Assembly: GCF_944324935.1 (NCBI RefSeq)
Contig: NZ_CALUYG010000027.1
Coordinates: forward strand, 1 to 37,442
Origin: an uncultured Desulfovibrio sp.
Lineage (GTDB): Bacteria; Desulfobacterota; Desulfovibrionia; Desulfovibrionales; Desulfovibrionaceae
Reading direction: 5' to 3'
DNA length: 37,442 nucleotides
Shown piece by piece: positions 26,671 to 34,820 of the stretch. The position numbers and the translations under genes were made by a program. Within the stretch, counting starts at the first letter, position 1. Every line of letters starts with the position of its first letter. The notes beneath the pieces were generated by a model. That model made no database searches and was not told the DNA's origin. It was given only the letters and a program-made list of their open reading frames with translations.

Positions 26671-27141
26671 ATGAACAATACTGCTTTTCATTCCGCCTTT
26701 CAGGAGTTCATCAGCCGCAAGGGCATGAACGCCACGGCGCAACGGCGCATCATCGCCGAGGTATTTTTTGGTTTTCCCGGACATCATTCGCTGGAAGAAT
26801 TCTACCAGCGCGTACAGCAGCAGGATCCGAGCATCGGCCAGACGACGGTCTACCGGACGTTGAAGCTGCTTTGCGAGGCCGGGCTGGCCACGGAGATACA
26901 TTTCAGCGACGGCATCGCCCGCTATGAGCTGGCCGCGGCGGACAGCCACCATGATCATATGGTCTGCATCGCCTGCGGCAAGGTCATCGAGATCTATGAT
27001 CCGCGCATCGAGAAGATCCAGCACGAGCTGGCCCGCAAGTACGACTTCCTCCTGCGCGGCCATGTGCATAATCTTTATGGCATCTGTGCCGCCTGTGCCG
27101 CGCGCGAGCAGCGCGAGCGGGAGAAGACAGGCCTTCCGTGA
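26671..27141 (+). CDS. Fur-family metal-dependent regulator
   Basis: 156 residues. The winged helix spans about 10-85 (GMNATAQRRIIAEVFF, SLEEFYQRVQQQDPSIGQTTVYRTLKLLCEAGL). The metal region has DSHHDHMVCIACGKVIEI and a second Cys pair in YGICAACAA, giving the two CxxC structural zinc sites and the His-rich sensory site. It could be Fur or PerR; an iron role is favoured because the following gene is a Cys-rich membrane peptide behind a Fur-box-like sequence. The ATG at 26671 has only a weak ribosome site (GGGGTAGG). Confidence 0.93.
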   Translation: MNNTAFHSAFQEFISRKGMNATAQRRIIAEVFFGFPGHHSLEEFYQRVQQQDPSIGQTTVYRTLKLLCEAGLATEIHFSDGIARYELAAADSHHDHMVCIACGKVIEIYDPRIEKIQHELARKYDFLLRGHVHNLYGICAACAAREQREREKTGLP

Positions 27142-27157
27142 TGTCGTCAGATTGGAG

Positions 27158-27174
27158 TTGACATTCGTTTTCAA
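27158..27174 (+). promoter_or_regulatory. Fur-box-like palindrome
   Basis: TTGACATTCGTTTTCAA matches the palindrome TTGAAAATNATTTTCAA at 13 of 16 defined positions. It also contains a TTGACA -35-like hexamer. It lies between the Fur-family gene and the Cys-rich peptide gene, so iron-dependent repression of the latter is plausible. Confidence 0.6.
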
Positions 27175-27210
27175 ATATGCCAGCCTGACGTCACAGGAGG
27201 CGGAAAACGT

Positions 27211-27414
27211 ATGGAAACACTTCTTATTGTCCTTATCGTTCTGGCGGCAGCGGCCTACATGGGACGCAAGTGCTGGCGGGCTGTCGCCGCCGGCGGCAGG
27301 GGAAGCTGTGGCTGCGGTTCCTGCCGCTGCGGCCATCCGGCGGGGCACACTTCGTGCGGTACAGGGCGGAAACCCGCGGGAACGGAGCTTCCCTGCTGCT
27401 CGCGAGAGCGCTAG
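27211..27414 (+). CDS. FeoB-associated-type Cys-rich membrane peptide
   Basis: 67 residues. A single N-terminal membrane helix (METLLIVLIVLAAAAYMG) is followed by RKCWR and a tail with nine Cys in all (GSCGCGSCRCG, TSCG, PCC). This is the layout of the small Cys-rich membrane peptides often encoded with the ferrous iron transporter FeoB. No feoB is in this window. The ribosome site AGGAGG lies 10 nt upstream, and the Fur-box-like site 36 nt before the ATG. It follows the Fur-family gene by 69 nt and is closed by a terminator at 27615. An iron-linked role is inferred from layout only. Confidence 0.65.
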   Translation: METLLIVLIVLAAAAYMGRKCWRAVAAGGRGSCGCGSCRCGHPAGHTSCGTGRKPAGTELPCCSRER

Positions 27415-27556
27415 GTCCTGTTCACGCTCCTCGCCGACTGCTTGGGGCCTTCCCTTTCCAGCAAACAGCAAATGGCGGTGACGGTCCTAAGGCCTGCTAC
27501 CATAACTATATGTAATTTCAGCGGACAAGACAAATAAGCTGTACACGCTCCGCTTG

Positions 27557-27614
27557 TCTTTGGGGGCGGGGTTGCCTCGTGTCCCGGCAGATTGTCAAAC
27601 GAAAGTTGACACAA
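27557..27614. repeat. dispersed repeat family 2, copy D
   Basis: CTTTGGGGG followed by CAGATTGTCAAACGAAAGTTGACA closely matches 37359-37397 (CAGATTGTAAATTGAAAGTTAACA). It is non-coding. The surrounding space 27415-27731 holds no complete gene. Confidence 0.6.
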
Positions 27615-27641
27615 GGAAGACCCCGTCTTCCCTCATTTTTT
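27615..27641 (+). terminator. rho-independent terminator
   Basis: GGAAGAC and GTCTTCC form a 7-bp stem around CCC, followed by CTCA and six T. It closes the Fur and Cys-rich-peptide region. Confidence 0.75.
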
Positions 27642-27669
27642 CCACAGTTGTCCTGTAACCGAACTTCTT

Positions 27670-27705
27670 GCGCGGGCGGTGGTTTATGAAGGCCACCGCC
27701 CGCGC
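27670..27705. repeat. 13-bp perfect inverted repeat
   Basis: GCGCGGGCGGTGG and CCACCGCCCGCGC flank a 10-nt loop with no T-run. It sits at the junction where the HPP remnant begins and may mark a rearrangement. Confidence 0.5.
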
Positions 27706-27731
27706 TGTCTCGTGCTCCCCAAGGCCCCTGA

Positions 27732-28013
27732 AGTTTCGAGTGCGGCTGCGGCCCGCTGCTGCCGGCCCCGCTCTGGCTGGCGGCCGCGCTGGCCGTTTCC
27801 ACGGCCATCGCCTCCATGCATCTGAGCAAGACGCTGCACCCGCCCGGCGGGGCCACGGCGCTCATCGCCGTCACCGGCGGCGAGGGCATCCGTCAGCTCG
27901 GCTACCTCTATGCCCTCGTGCCCTGCCTGGCCGGGGCCTGCCTCATGCTGGGCATCGCCCTGCTGACGAACAACCTTGCCGGCGAGCGCCGCTATCCCCT
28001 CTGCTGGTGGTGA
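27732..28013 (+). pseudogene. truncated HPP-family membrane protein remnant
   Basis: The frame encodes about 93 residues matching only the C-terminal half of HPP-family proteins: a membrane helix (LWLAAALAVSTAIASM), the signature LHPPGGATALIAV, then two more helices and the typical ending NNLAGERRYPLCWW. Upstream in frame there is a stop at 27729 and no N-terminal half in any frame, so the 5' part is lost. The nearest internal ATG is 27816. The stop region overlaps the 3' end of the YheT-type gene on the other strand by 22 nt. Intact HPP proteins have four or more helices and are implicated in nitrite transport in cyanobacteria and plants. Confidence 0.75.
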
Positions 28014-29062
28014 GGCGCGGGGGCGGGGTCGTCGCCCTGCCCGGCATGTGCGGAAAGGAAATCCGCCACACGCCGCTCGTCGTACCAGACGTCGCCCCGG
28101 CTCACAAACCCCGCATGCCCGCCGTGGCGGGGCACTTCCAGAAAAAGGTGAGCATTGTCCCGCGCGGCATCCCACGGATAGCAGGACGGCGCGCAAAAGG
28201 GATCGTCGGCGGCCAGCAGCAGATAAAGGGGGATGTCGATGCGCGGCAGCACGGGCAGGGCGCTGCATTCCCGCCAGTAGGTCGCGGCGTCGGCAAAGCC
28301 GTGCAGGGGGGCGGTGAAGCGTTCGTCGAACTCGGTGAAGGTCCGAAAGCCCTCCATGCCCTCGAGAGAGGGGAAGTCGGGGAAGCGGGCCGCCTTTTCG
28401 CGCATCTTGGCCCGCAGGGTACGCAAGAAATAGCGCATGTAGAGACGGCAGCCCGGCCCGGCCATGATCCGCGCGGCCGCGGGCAGATCGCAGGGCACGG
28501 ACACCGCCGCCGCGGCGCGCACCCACGGCGAACGGCGGGCCTCGGCCAGATAACGGCATATCTGATTGCCGCCCATGCTGAAACCGGCCAGCAGCACCGG
28601 CAGACCGAAGGTCTCGGCATGGGACACCACGCGGGCCAGATCGTCCGTCTCGCCCATGTGGTACAGCCGCCGCGTCCGGTTGGGCTCGCCGGAACAGGAG
28701 CGCATGTTCCAGGCCAGCACCCGGAAGCCGCGCCGCACCAGCTCGCCCGCCAGCCCCAGCACATACCGGCGGCGGCTGTGCCCTTCCAGCCCGTGCGAGA
28801 TGACGACCACGCCCCGCGTCTCGTCCGTCCGCGCGCCGGTATCCCGCAACGGCGGATGCTCATCCACATCCAGAAAGTCGCCGTCGGACGTCTCCAGCCG
28901 CAGGCGGCGCAGCCGTTCGCGCTGTGCGGCGGCGGGATAGCGCACCCGGCGGCCCCTGGCGGCCCAGATGGTATTGACGTGCGCCTGCCGCGCCCAGAAG
29001 GGCGGCACATAGGCGGAAGGAAGTATTGGCACGCTTCGCCCCCTTGTGTATGGTTGCGCCAT
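27992..29062 (-). CDS. YheT-type alpha/beta-hydrolase
   Basis: About 356 residues from ATG 29062. It belongs to the COG0429 YheT family of predicted hydrolases. N-terminal features are PPFWARQAHVNTIWAA and the substrate region DGDFLDVD, then GVVVISHGLEGHSRRRYV (oxyanion hole region). The nucleophile elbow is GFSMGGN, the acid lies in AADDPF and the His in HGGHAGF, so the Ser-Asp-His triad is complete. Substrates are not established; esterase activity is likely. The start overlaps the divergent flavoprotein start (both inside CATG at 29060-29063). The frame remains open 16 codons further upstream. Confidence 0.88.
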   Translation of the reverse strand: MAQPYTRGRSVPILPSAYVPPFWARQAHVNTIWAARGRRVRYPAAAQRERLRRLRLETSDGDFLDVDEHPPLRDTGARTDETRGVVVISHGLEGHSRRRYVLGLAGELVRRGFRVLAWNMRSCSGEPNRTRRLYHMGETDDLARVVSHAETFGLPVLLAGFSMGGNQICRYLAEARRSPWVRAAAAVSVPCDLPAAARIMAGPGCRLYMRYFLRTLRAKMREKAARFPDFPSLEGMEGFRTFTEFDERFTAPLHGFADAATYWRECSALPVLPRIDIPLYLLLAADDPFCAPSCYPWDAARDNAHLFLEVPRHGGHAGFVSRGDVWYDERRVADFLSAHAGQGDDPAPAPHHQQRG

Positions 29063-30461
29063 GTACGATCCCCGCTCATCTTGTCCGGCGCGCGAAGCGC
29101 TGTCAAACACTCCCTCCCCGGCCGCTCCCCTTCAGACAGACGTTCTTGTGGCGGGAGCCGGCCCGGCCGGTCTCATGTGCGCGCGCGAAGCCGCCGGACG
29201 CGGCCTGCGCGTCCTCGTGCTGGAGACGTCCGGGCGGCCCGGGCGCAAGCTGTTGATAAGCGGCGGCGGCAAGGCCAATTTCACCAATCGCCGCGTGCTG
29301 CCCCTGCACTACCGCTGCGGGGACCCCGCCTTCTGCGGCCCGGCCCTGAAAGCCTTTTCTCCGGCCGTCATGGAACGCCTCGTGGCGGCCTGGGGCCTGC
29401 CCGTGGAGGAACGCGGGCACGGCCAGCTCTTCCTCACGGTCCCGGCCCGTGATCTTCTGCACTGCCTCATGGCGGACGTCCAGGCGCGCGGCGGGGTGGT
29501 GCATACCCATTGCGCGGCGCGTGCCCTGCGACGCACGGCGGACGGCTTTCGCGTGGAGACGGACGACGGCCCCTGCCTGGCCCGCGCCGTGGTGCTGGCC
29601 GCCGGCTCCCCGGCCTGGCCGCAGGCGGGCGGCTCCCCGGCGGGCTTCCGGCTGGCGCAGTCCTGCGGCCATACGCTCGTCCGGCCCTTCCCGGCCCTCG
29701 CCCCCCTCCTGCTGCCGCCTGACGCCCTGCCTGTCCCGCCGCCGTCCCCGGCCCGGGAAACGGCGACACCCCGCCGCCTGCCGCCAGCCGCCCGTCGGGG
29801 CCTGCCGCCAGCCGTCCGCTCCAGGCCCGGCGGCCCGCCGTCATCACCGGCCGCGGACGCAACGCCGACGCTGGCGGGCATCAGCCTGCCGGTTCGCATC
29901 TCCCTGCCGGAAGCGGGGCTCCCGCCGGCGCTGGCCCGCGATCCCGTCTGGCAGGACGACCTTCTCTTCACCCATGAAGGCCTCAGCGGTCCGGCGGCCC
30001 TCAAGGCTTCGCTCTTCTGGGAGCCGGGCATGGCCGTGCAGGTGGACTTCCTGCCCGGGACGTCCTTCCGCGTGCTACTGGACGACCCGCAGAGCGGACG
30101 CCGGAGCCCGCTCGCCCTGCTGCGGCAGCGGCTGCCACAACGGCTTGCCGAAACCCTGCTGCCGCCGGAGCCTGCCCGCCGCCGTGCGGCCGAACTGTCC
30201 CGCGCGGCCCGCGAAACGCTCTGCGCCGCCGTGCACGCCCGACGCTTCCAGCCCTGCGGCGTGGCGGACTTCCGCAAGGCCGAAGTCTGCGGCGGCGGCA
30301 TCGACGTCCGCGAGGTGGAGCCCCGCCGTCTGGAAAGCCGTCTTGTGCCGGGACTGTTCCTTGTCGGAGAGCTGCTGGACGTGACGGGCCTGCTGGGCGG
30401 CTACAACCTGCACTGGGCCTGGGCCAGCGGCATGGCCGCCGGACGGGCCGTCCTCTCCTGA
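29061..30461 (+). CDS. HI0933-type FAD-binding flavoprotein
   Basis: 466 residues. The N-terminal Rossmann fold (TDVLVAGAGPAGLMCAREAAGRG) is followed by the family-specific KLLISGGGKANFTN. The family end is RKAEVCGGGIDVREVEP and GLFLVGELLDVTGLLGGYNLHWAWASG. These flavoproteins (HI0933/BaiN-like) bind FAD and are thought to be reductases; exact substrates are mostly unknown. Residues about 222-269 (DNA 29725-29868) are an unusual Pro/Arg/Ala-rich insert between the FAD and middle domains, not expected for the family. The start ATG 29061 is on the opposite strand of the YheT start. A terminator follows at 30489. Confidence 0.9.
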   Translation: MYDPRSSCPAREALSNTPSPAAPLQTDVLVAGAGPAGLMCAREAAGRGLRVLVLETSGRPGRKLLISGGGKANFTNRRVLPLHYRCGDPAFCGPALKAFSPAVMERLVAAWGLPVEERGHGQLFLTVPARDLLHCLMADVQARGGVVHTHCAARALRRTADGFRVETDDGPCLARAVVLAAGSPAWPQAGGSPAGFRLAQSCGHTLVRPFPALAPLLLPPDALPVPPPSPARETATPRRLPPAARRGLPPAVRSRPGGPPSSPAADATPTLAGISLPVRISLPEAGLPPALARDPVWQDDLLFTHEGLSGPAALKASLFWEPGMAVQVDFLPGTSFRVLLDDPQSGRRSPLALLRQRLPQRLAETLLPPEPARRRAAELSRAARETLCAAVHARRFQPCGVADFRKAEVCGGGIDVREVEPRRLESRLVPGLFLVGELLDVTGLLGGYNLHWAWASGMAAGRAVLS

Positions 30462-30488
30462 ACGACCGCGCGACCGGGGCGGGGCTCC

Positions 30489-30519
30489 CCGCCGGCATGA
30501 CGGCCCGGCGGCCTTTTTT
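30489..30519 (+). terminator. rho-independent terminator before rmlB
   Basis: CCGCCGG and CCGGCGG form a 7-bp stem around a 9-nt loop, then CC and TTTTTT. It separates the flavoprotein gene from the rml cluster. Confidence 0.8.
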
Positions 30520-30581
30520 CCTTGCCGTCCGCGCGGCCTTCGCCTACCATGCGGTATCATAACGAGTAAGGATACCCGCCC

Positions 30582-31646
30582 ATGAATTCCTGTCACCTGA
30601 TCACCGGCGGCGCCGGTTTCATCGGTTCCTGCCATGTGCTGCGGACACGGGCCGCCGGCACGCCCGTCGTCACGCTGGACAAGCTGACCTATTCCGGCAA
30701 CCTCGCCAACCTGGCTCCGCTGGCCGGAGATGCCGACCACACCTTTGTACAGGGCGACATCGGCAACGGCGAACTTGTGGCGCACCTGCTGCGCACGCAC
30801 CGCCCCGCCGCGGTCGTCAACTTTGCGGCCGAAAGCCATGTGGACCGCTCCATCCTCGATCCCGAGGCCTTCGTGCGGACCAACGTGCTGGGCACGACCA
30901 CCCTGCTGCGCTGCGTGCTGGCCTACTGGCGGTCGCTGAAGGAGGAGGAACAGCGGCATTTCTGTTTCCTGCACGTCTCCACGGATGAAGTTTTCGGCAG
31001 CCTCGGCCCGGAGGACCCCGCCTTCACCGAGCACACGCCCTGCGCGCCCAACAGTCCGTATGCGGCCTCCAAGGCGGCCAGCGACCATCTGGTGCGGGCC
31101 TTTCACGAGACCTACGGTCTGCCCGTGCTGCTGACCAACTGTTCCAACAACTACGGGCCGCGCCAGTTCCCCGAAAAGCTCATCCCCCTGCTCATCCGCA
31201 ACGCGCTTGCCCGTGCGCCCCTGCCCATCTACGGCACGGGACAGAACGTGCGGGACTGGCTGCATGTGGAGGATCACTGCGCGGCCATCGCCCGTGTGCT
31301 GGAAGCCGGCACGCCGGGCCGCTCCTACAATATCGGGGGCCGGGCCGAGCGCAGCAATCTGGAGGTGGCCCGCGCCGTCTGCGCCATCCTGGACGAGGAG
31401 CGCCCCCACGCCGACGGGCCGTACGCCGATCTCATCACCTTCGTGACGGATCGGCCGGGGCATGACTGGCGCTACGCCATGAACTGCGACCGCATCGAAC
31501 GGGAACTGGGCTGGCAGCCGCGCCACAGTTTCGACTCCGGCCTGCGCCATACCGTCCGCTGGTATCTCGACAATGCCCACTGGCTGGAAGCCGTGCAGAG
31601 CGGCGCCTACCGCCAGTGGCTGGAGGTCAACTATGCGGGGCGCTGA
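30582..31646 (+). CDS. rmlB: dTDP-glucose 4,6-dehydratase
   Basis: 354 residues of the extended SDR family. It converts dTDP-glucose to dTDP-4-keto-6-deoxyglucose. The NAD motif is GGAGFIGS, then [20 protein letters not shown], the catalytic HVSTDEVFG and YAASK, and [18 protein letters not shown]. The residues after GFIGS are CHVL rather than the usual NFV, a minor variation. The start ATG 30582 is at the beginning of the Rossmann strand with AAGGA about 11 nt upstream. It overlaps rmlA by 14 nt, and rmlA, gmhB and rmlC follow on the same strand, so it heads a nucleotide-sugar operon for surface polysaccharide. Confidence 0.97.
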   Translation: MNSCHLITGGAGFIGSCHVLRTRAAGTPVVTLDKLTYSGNLANLAPLAGDADHTFVQGDIGNGELVAHLLRTHRPAAVVNFAAESHVDRSILDPEAFVRTNVLGTTTLLRCVLAYWRSLKEEEQRHFCFLHVSTDEVFGSLGPEDPAFTEHTPCAPNSPYAASKAASDHLVRAFHETYGLPVLLTNCSNNYGPRQFPEKLIPLLIRNALARAPLPIYGTGQNVRDWLHVEDHCAAIARVLEAGTPGRSYNIGGRAERSNLEVARAVCAILDEERPHADGPYADLITFVTDRPGHDWRYAMNCDRIERELGWQPRHSFDSGLRHTVRWYLDNAHWLEAVQSGAYRQWLEVNYAGR

Positions 31647-32532
31647 CGTGCGACGCAAGGGCATCATCCTGGCAGGCGGCTCCGGTACGCGCCTGCATCC
31701 CATCACGCTGGGCGTCAGCAAGCAGCTCATGCCGGTGTACGACAAACCCATGATCTATTATCCGCTCAGCGTGCTCATGCTGGCGGGCATGCGGGAGATC
31801 GCCATCATCTCCACGCCGCAGCACCTGCCGCTCTTCCAGGCCATGCTGGGCGACGGCAGCCAGTGGGGCTGCGCCTTCACCTACATCGTCCAGCCCCATC
31901 CCGACGGTCTGGCTCAGGCCTTCCTGCTGGCCGAGGACTTTCTGGCGGGCGCGCCGGCCTGCCTCATCCTGGGCGACAACATCTTTTTCGGCCACGGCAT
32001 GGACAAGCTGCTGGAAACGGCCATGCGGCAGGACGGGGGGGCCACGGTCTTCGCCTATCATGTCAGCGACCCGGCCCGCTACGGCGTGGTGGAATTCGAC
32101 GAGCTGGGCAACGCCCTGAGCATCGAAGAAAAACCCGAGGAGCCGCGCTCCAACTACGCCGTCACCGGCCTGTATTTCTATGACGAACGCATCGTGGACG
32201 TGGCCCGCACCATCCGGCCCTCGGCCCGCGGCGAGCTGGAGATAACCGACGTCAACAATCACTATCTGCGTGAAGGGAGCCTGCGGGTGGCCCGCATGGG
32301 GCGCGGCATCGCCTGGCTGGACACCGGCACACACGACTCCCTCCTGGCGGCGGCCAACTTCGTGCAGGCCGTGCAGAGTCGTCAGGGCCTCAAGGTCGCC
32401 TGTCCCGAGGAGATCGCCTGGCGCAAGGGCTTCATCGACGCCGACCACCTGCGGGATCTGGCCCGGCCTCTCTGCAAGTCCGGCTACGGACAATATCTGC
32501 TGGAACTGGTGGACGTCGCGCGCGGCTGGTGA
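31633..32532 (+). CDS. rmlA: glucose-1-phosphate thymidylyltransferase
   Basis: 299 residues. RmlA joins dTTP and glucose-1-phosphate to dTDP-glucose. The nucleotide site is [16 protein letters not shown], followed by [55 protein letters not shown] and [10 protein letters not shown], all typical. ATG 31633 has GGAGG 6 nt upstream, inside the rmlB end, and is chosen over GTG 31648. It overlaps rmlB by 14 nt and is followed 15 nt later by gmhB. It supplies the substrate for RmlB. Confidence 0.97.
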   Translation: MRGADVRRKGIILAGGSGTRLHPITLGVSKQLMPVYDKPMIYYPLSVLMLAGMREIAIISTPQHLPLFQAMLGDGSQWGCAFTYIVQPHPDGLAQAFLLAEDFLAGAPACLILGDNIFFGHGMDKLLETAMRQDGGATVFAYHVSDPARYGVVEFDELGNALSIEEKPEEPRSNYAVTGLYFYDERIVDVARTIRPSARGELEITDVNNHYLREGSLRVARMGRGIAWLDTGTHDSLLAAANFVQAVQSRQGLKVACPEEIAWRKGFIDADHLRDLARPLCKSGYGQYLLELVDVARGW

Positions 32533-32547
32533 CGGGAGATCGGCACG

Positions 32548-33120
32548 GTGTCCTCCTCCCCTTCGACCCTGCGGCCCGCCGTCTTCCTGGACAGGGACGG
32601 CACGCTCAATGCCGACCGTGGCTATGTCTGCCGCCCGGAAGACATCCGCTGGCTGCCCGGCGTGGCCGCGGCTCTGGCCCGCCTGCGCTGGGCGGGCTAC
32701 CTGCTCATCGTGGTCACCAACCAGTCCGGCATCGCCCGCGGCTATTACGACGAACAGACCATGCAGGCCCTGCATGACTGGATGGGGGCCGATCTGCGCG
32801 CCCAGGGGGCCCATATCGACGCCTTCTACCATTGCCCGCACCACCCGGATCTCAGCGGGGCCTGCCCCTGCCGCAAGCCCGCCCCCGGTCTGCTGCTGCG
32901 GGCGGCGGAGGACTGGTTCATCGATCTGGGACACTCCTGGATGGTCGGCGACAAGATGAGCGACGTGGTCGCCGGAAGGGCCGCGGGCTGCACGCCCATC
33001 CTGCTCGACACAGACATCGCCCCGCCGGACGAGGACCCCGCCCTGCTGCGGGCGGCCAGCCTGGGCGAGGCGGCCGATCTCATCCTCTCCGGCCGGACAG
33101 ACGCCGCATCAGACAGCTAA
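32548..33120 (+). CDS. gmhB: D-glycero-D-manno-heptose-1,7-bisphosphate 7-phosphatase
   Basis: 190 residues of the HAD superfamily. The nucleophile motif is FLDRDGTLN, motif II is VVTNQSGIARG, the zinc-binding loop is CPHHPDLSGACPCRKP and the final acidic motif is MVGDKMSDVVAG. GmhB removes the 7-phosphate in ADP-heptose synthesis for the lipopolysaccharide core. The start is GTG 32548 with CGGGAGA about 8 nt upstream. Its position between rmlA and rmlC joins the heptose and rhamnose branches of surface-sugar synthesis. The other ADP-heptose genes are not in this window. Confidence 0.93.
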   Translation: MSSSPSTLRPAVFLDRDGTLNADRGYVCRPEDIRWLPGVAAALARLRWAGYLLIVVTNQSGIARGYYDEQTMQALHDWMGADLRAQGAHIDAFYHCPHHPDLSGACPCRKPAPGLLLRAAEDWFIDLGHSWMVGDKMSDVVAGRAAGCTPILLDTDIAPPDEDPALLRAASLGEAADLILSGRTDAASDS

Positions 33121-33135
33121 CCTGAGAGAAAAGCT

Positions 33136-33693
33136 ATGGAAGTTGAACAGACAAGCGTTGCGGACGTGCTCCTCATCCGGCCCAGGATCTGGGGGGATCA
33201 GCGCGGCTTCTTTGTGGAGACCTGGCAGCGGGATCGCTATGCCGCGGCCGGCATCAGCCTGCCTTTCGTGCAGGACAATCATTCCCGCTCGCGCGGCGGC
33301 ACCCTGCGCGGCCTGCATTTCCAGCGCAGCCATCCGCAGGGCAAGCTTGTGTATGTGTCGCTGGGCAGCGTGTTCGACGTGGCCGTGGACATCCGCCCCG
33401 ATTCTCCCACCTTCGGCAAATGGTTCGGCGCCGTCCTGACGGCGGACAATCAGCACCAGCTCTGGGTCCCGCCGGGCATGGCGCACGGCTTCCTCGTGCT
33501 GAGCGAGACCGCGCACTTCCACTACAAGTGCACCGATTTCTATCATCCCGAGGACGAAGGCTCCCTGCGCTGGGACGACCCGGACATCGGCATCATCTGG
33601 CCGGATTCGCCGGAGATCCTCCTTTCCGACAAGGACAGGGTCGCGCCCTGCTGGCGCGACGTGCGCGACGCCCTGCTGCGCGACAGGGCCTGA
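33136..33693 (+). CDS. rmlC: dTDP-4-dehydrorhamnose 3,5-epimerase
   Basis: 185 residues, cupin fold. RmlC epimerises C3 and C5 of dTDP-4-keto-6-deoxyglucose. The catalytic His is in GGTLRGLHFQ, with the preceding DQRGFFVETW and QDNHSRS motifs, the KLVYVSLGSVFDVAVDIR core, PPGMAHGFLVLSE and the YKCTDFYHPEDEGSLRWDD stretch. The ATG at 33136 has GAGAG upstream. It lies 15 nt after gmhB. The last enzyme of the rhamnose pathway, RmlD, is not found here. Confidence 0.96.
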   Translation: MEVEQTSVADVLLIRPRIWGDQRGFFVETWQRDRYAAAGISLPFVQDNHSRSRGGTLRGLHFQRSHPQGKLVYVSLGSVFDVAVDIRPDSPTFGKWFGAVLTADNQHQLWVPPGMAHGFLVLSETAHFHYKCTDFYHPEDEGSLRWDDPDIGIIWPDSPEILLSDKDRVAPCWRDVRDALLRDRA

Positions 33694-33717
33694 CCCGCGC
33701 CGCCACCTTTCCCCACA

Positions 33718-33736
33718 GCCGTCAGCCCCTGACGGC
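33718..33736 (+). repeat. hairpin just ahead of the pyridoxal kinase gene
   Basis: GCCGTCAG and CTGACGGC form a perfect 8-bp stem around CCC. Its end abuts the ribosome site GGAG of the next gene, so it could influence translation; without T-run it is not a clear terminator. Confidence 0.55.
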
Positions 33737-33742
33737 AGGAGC

Positions 33743-34624
33743 ATGAAACGCATGTACGACACTCCCCTGCGCCGCGTCGCCGCCATCCATGACCTTTCCG
33801 GCTTCGGGCGCGTTTCGCTGACAGCGGCCATCCCCATCCTCAACAACATGGGCATCCAGACCTGTCCCCTGCCCACTGCGGTGCTCTCCACCCAGACAGG
33901 CGGCATGACGGGCTTCACCTTCCATGACCTCACGGGTGAGATGGACCCCATACTCGACCACTGGCAGCGCCTGCAACTGACGTTCGACTGTGTCTATTCC
34001 GGCTTTCTCGGCAATCTGGATCAGGTGGAGATCGCCGAGCGCTGCATACGGGATTTTCTCAAGCCTTCCGGCTTCGCGCTGGTGGACCCCGTGCTGGCGG
34101 ACAACGGCGTCCTCCTGCCCACCCAGACCCTGGACATGGTGCGGGCCATGCGCCGCCTTATCGGCTGCGCCCATATCGTGACCCCCAACCTCACCGAAGC
34201 CGCCCTGCTGCTGGATGAGCCCTACCGCCCCGATCTTGGGCCGGAGGACCTCAAGCGGCAGCTTGTGCGGTTGGCGGACATGGGCCCGCGTCAGGTGGTC
34301 ATCACCAGCGCCCCGGCCTATCAGGAGGGGCACTGCGCCTCCGTGGCCTACGACCGGACGGAAGACCGCTTCTGGATGATCAGCAGCCGCTGGATCGACG
34401 CCTTCTATCCCGGCACGGGCGATGTCTTCGCCAGTGTCCTCGTGGGAGCCCTGCTGCAGGGCGACAGCCTGCCCCTTGCGGTGGAGCGCGCCGTGCGCTT
34501 CGTGACGCGCGGCATCAGCGTCACCCTCACCCAGCATACCGTGAACACCGAAGGCATCCTGCTCGAACAGGTGCTGTCCAGCCTGAGCGACAGGGAAGGG
34601 TTCGGCCAGTATACGGAATTCTAG
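33743..34624 (+). CDS. pdxY: pyridoxal/pyridoxamine kinase (PdxY/PdxK type)
   Basis: 293 residues of the ribokinase superfamily. It phosphorylates B6 vitamers with ATP in salvage. The start is AIHDLSGFGRVSLTAAIPIL; TAVLSTQTGG and VDPVLADNG are typical of PdxY/PdxK; the anion hole and catalytic Asp lie in FYPGTGDVFAS. The kinase family fits; whether the enzyme prefers pyridoxal or pyridoxine cannot be told. ATG 33743 has AGGAG 4-5 nt upstream; ATG 33752 is an alternative. It follows rmlC by 49 nt with a hairpin between. The terminator at 34830 lies after a repeat copy. Confidence 0.92.
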   Translation: MKRMYDTPLRRVAAIHDLSGFGRVSLTAAIPILNNMGIQTCPLPTAVLSTQTGGMTGFTFHDLTGEMDPILDHWQRLQLTFDCVYSGFLGNLDQVEIAERCIRDFLKPSGFALVDPVLADNGVLLPTQTLDMVRAMRRLIGCAHIVTPNLTEAALLLDEPYRPDLGPEDLKRQLVRLADMGPRQVVITSAPAYQEGHCASVAYDRTEDRFWMISSRWIDAFYPGTGDVFASVLVGALLQGDSLPLAVERAVRFVTRGISVTLTQHTVNTEGILLEQVLSSLSDREGFGQYTEF

Positions 34625-34776
34625 AGCGTATCGCCGCTGGAAAGGGGAACAGGCGAGGCGGCGGCACAGCGCCGCCCGGCCCGGCGTGAGCGGAAAAACC
34701 GCCTTTTTCCGCAGACAGACAGGCCGTATGGATTGCGATGCCACGCGTTTCACGCTGAAAAGGCTCCCGGGGCAGG
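34622..34776 (+). repeat. dispersed intergenic repeat, copy B
   Basis: About 155 bp starting 2 nt before the pdxY stop, aligned with copy A at 11299 over its whole length (identical 20-mer at 34653-34672). The rest of the space 34777-34922 holds only the terminator. Confidence 0.75.
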
Positions 34777-34820
34777 ACCTGCCGTCCCTGCGCGGCATTT
34801 TCGCAAGCGTTCACAACAGG

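Noticed and set aside
27668-29452. Long plus-strand frame across the YheT-type gene
   Set aside because: Opposite a gene with a complete catalytic triad; the translation is Pro/Arg/His-rich with no motif.
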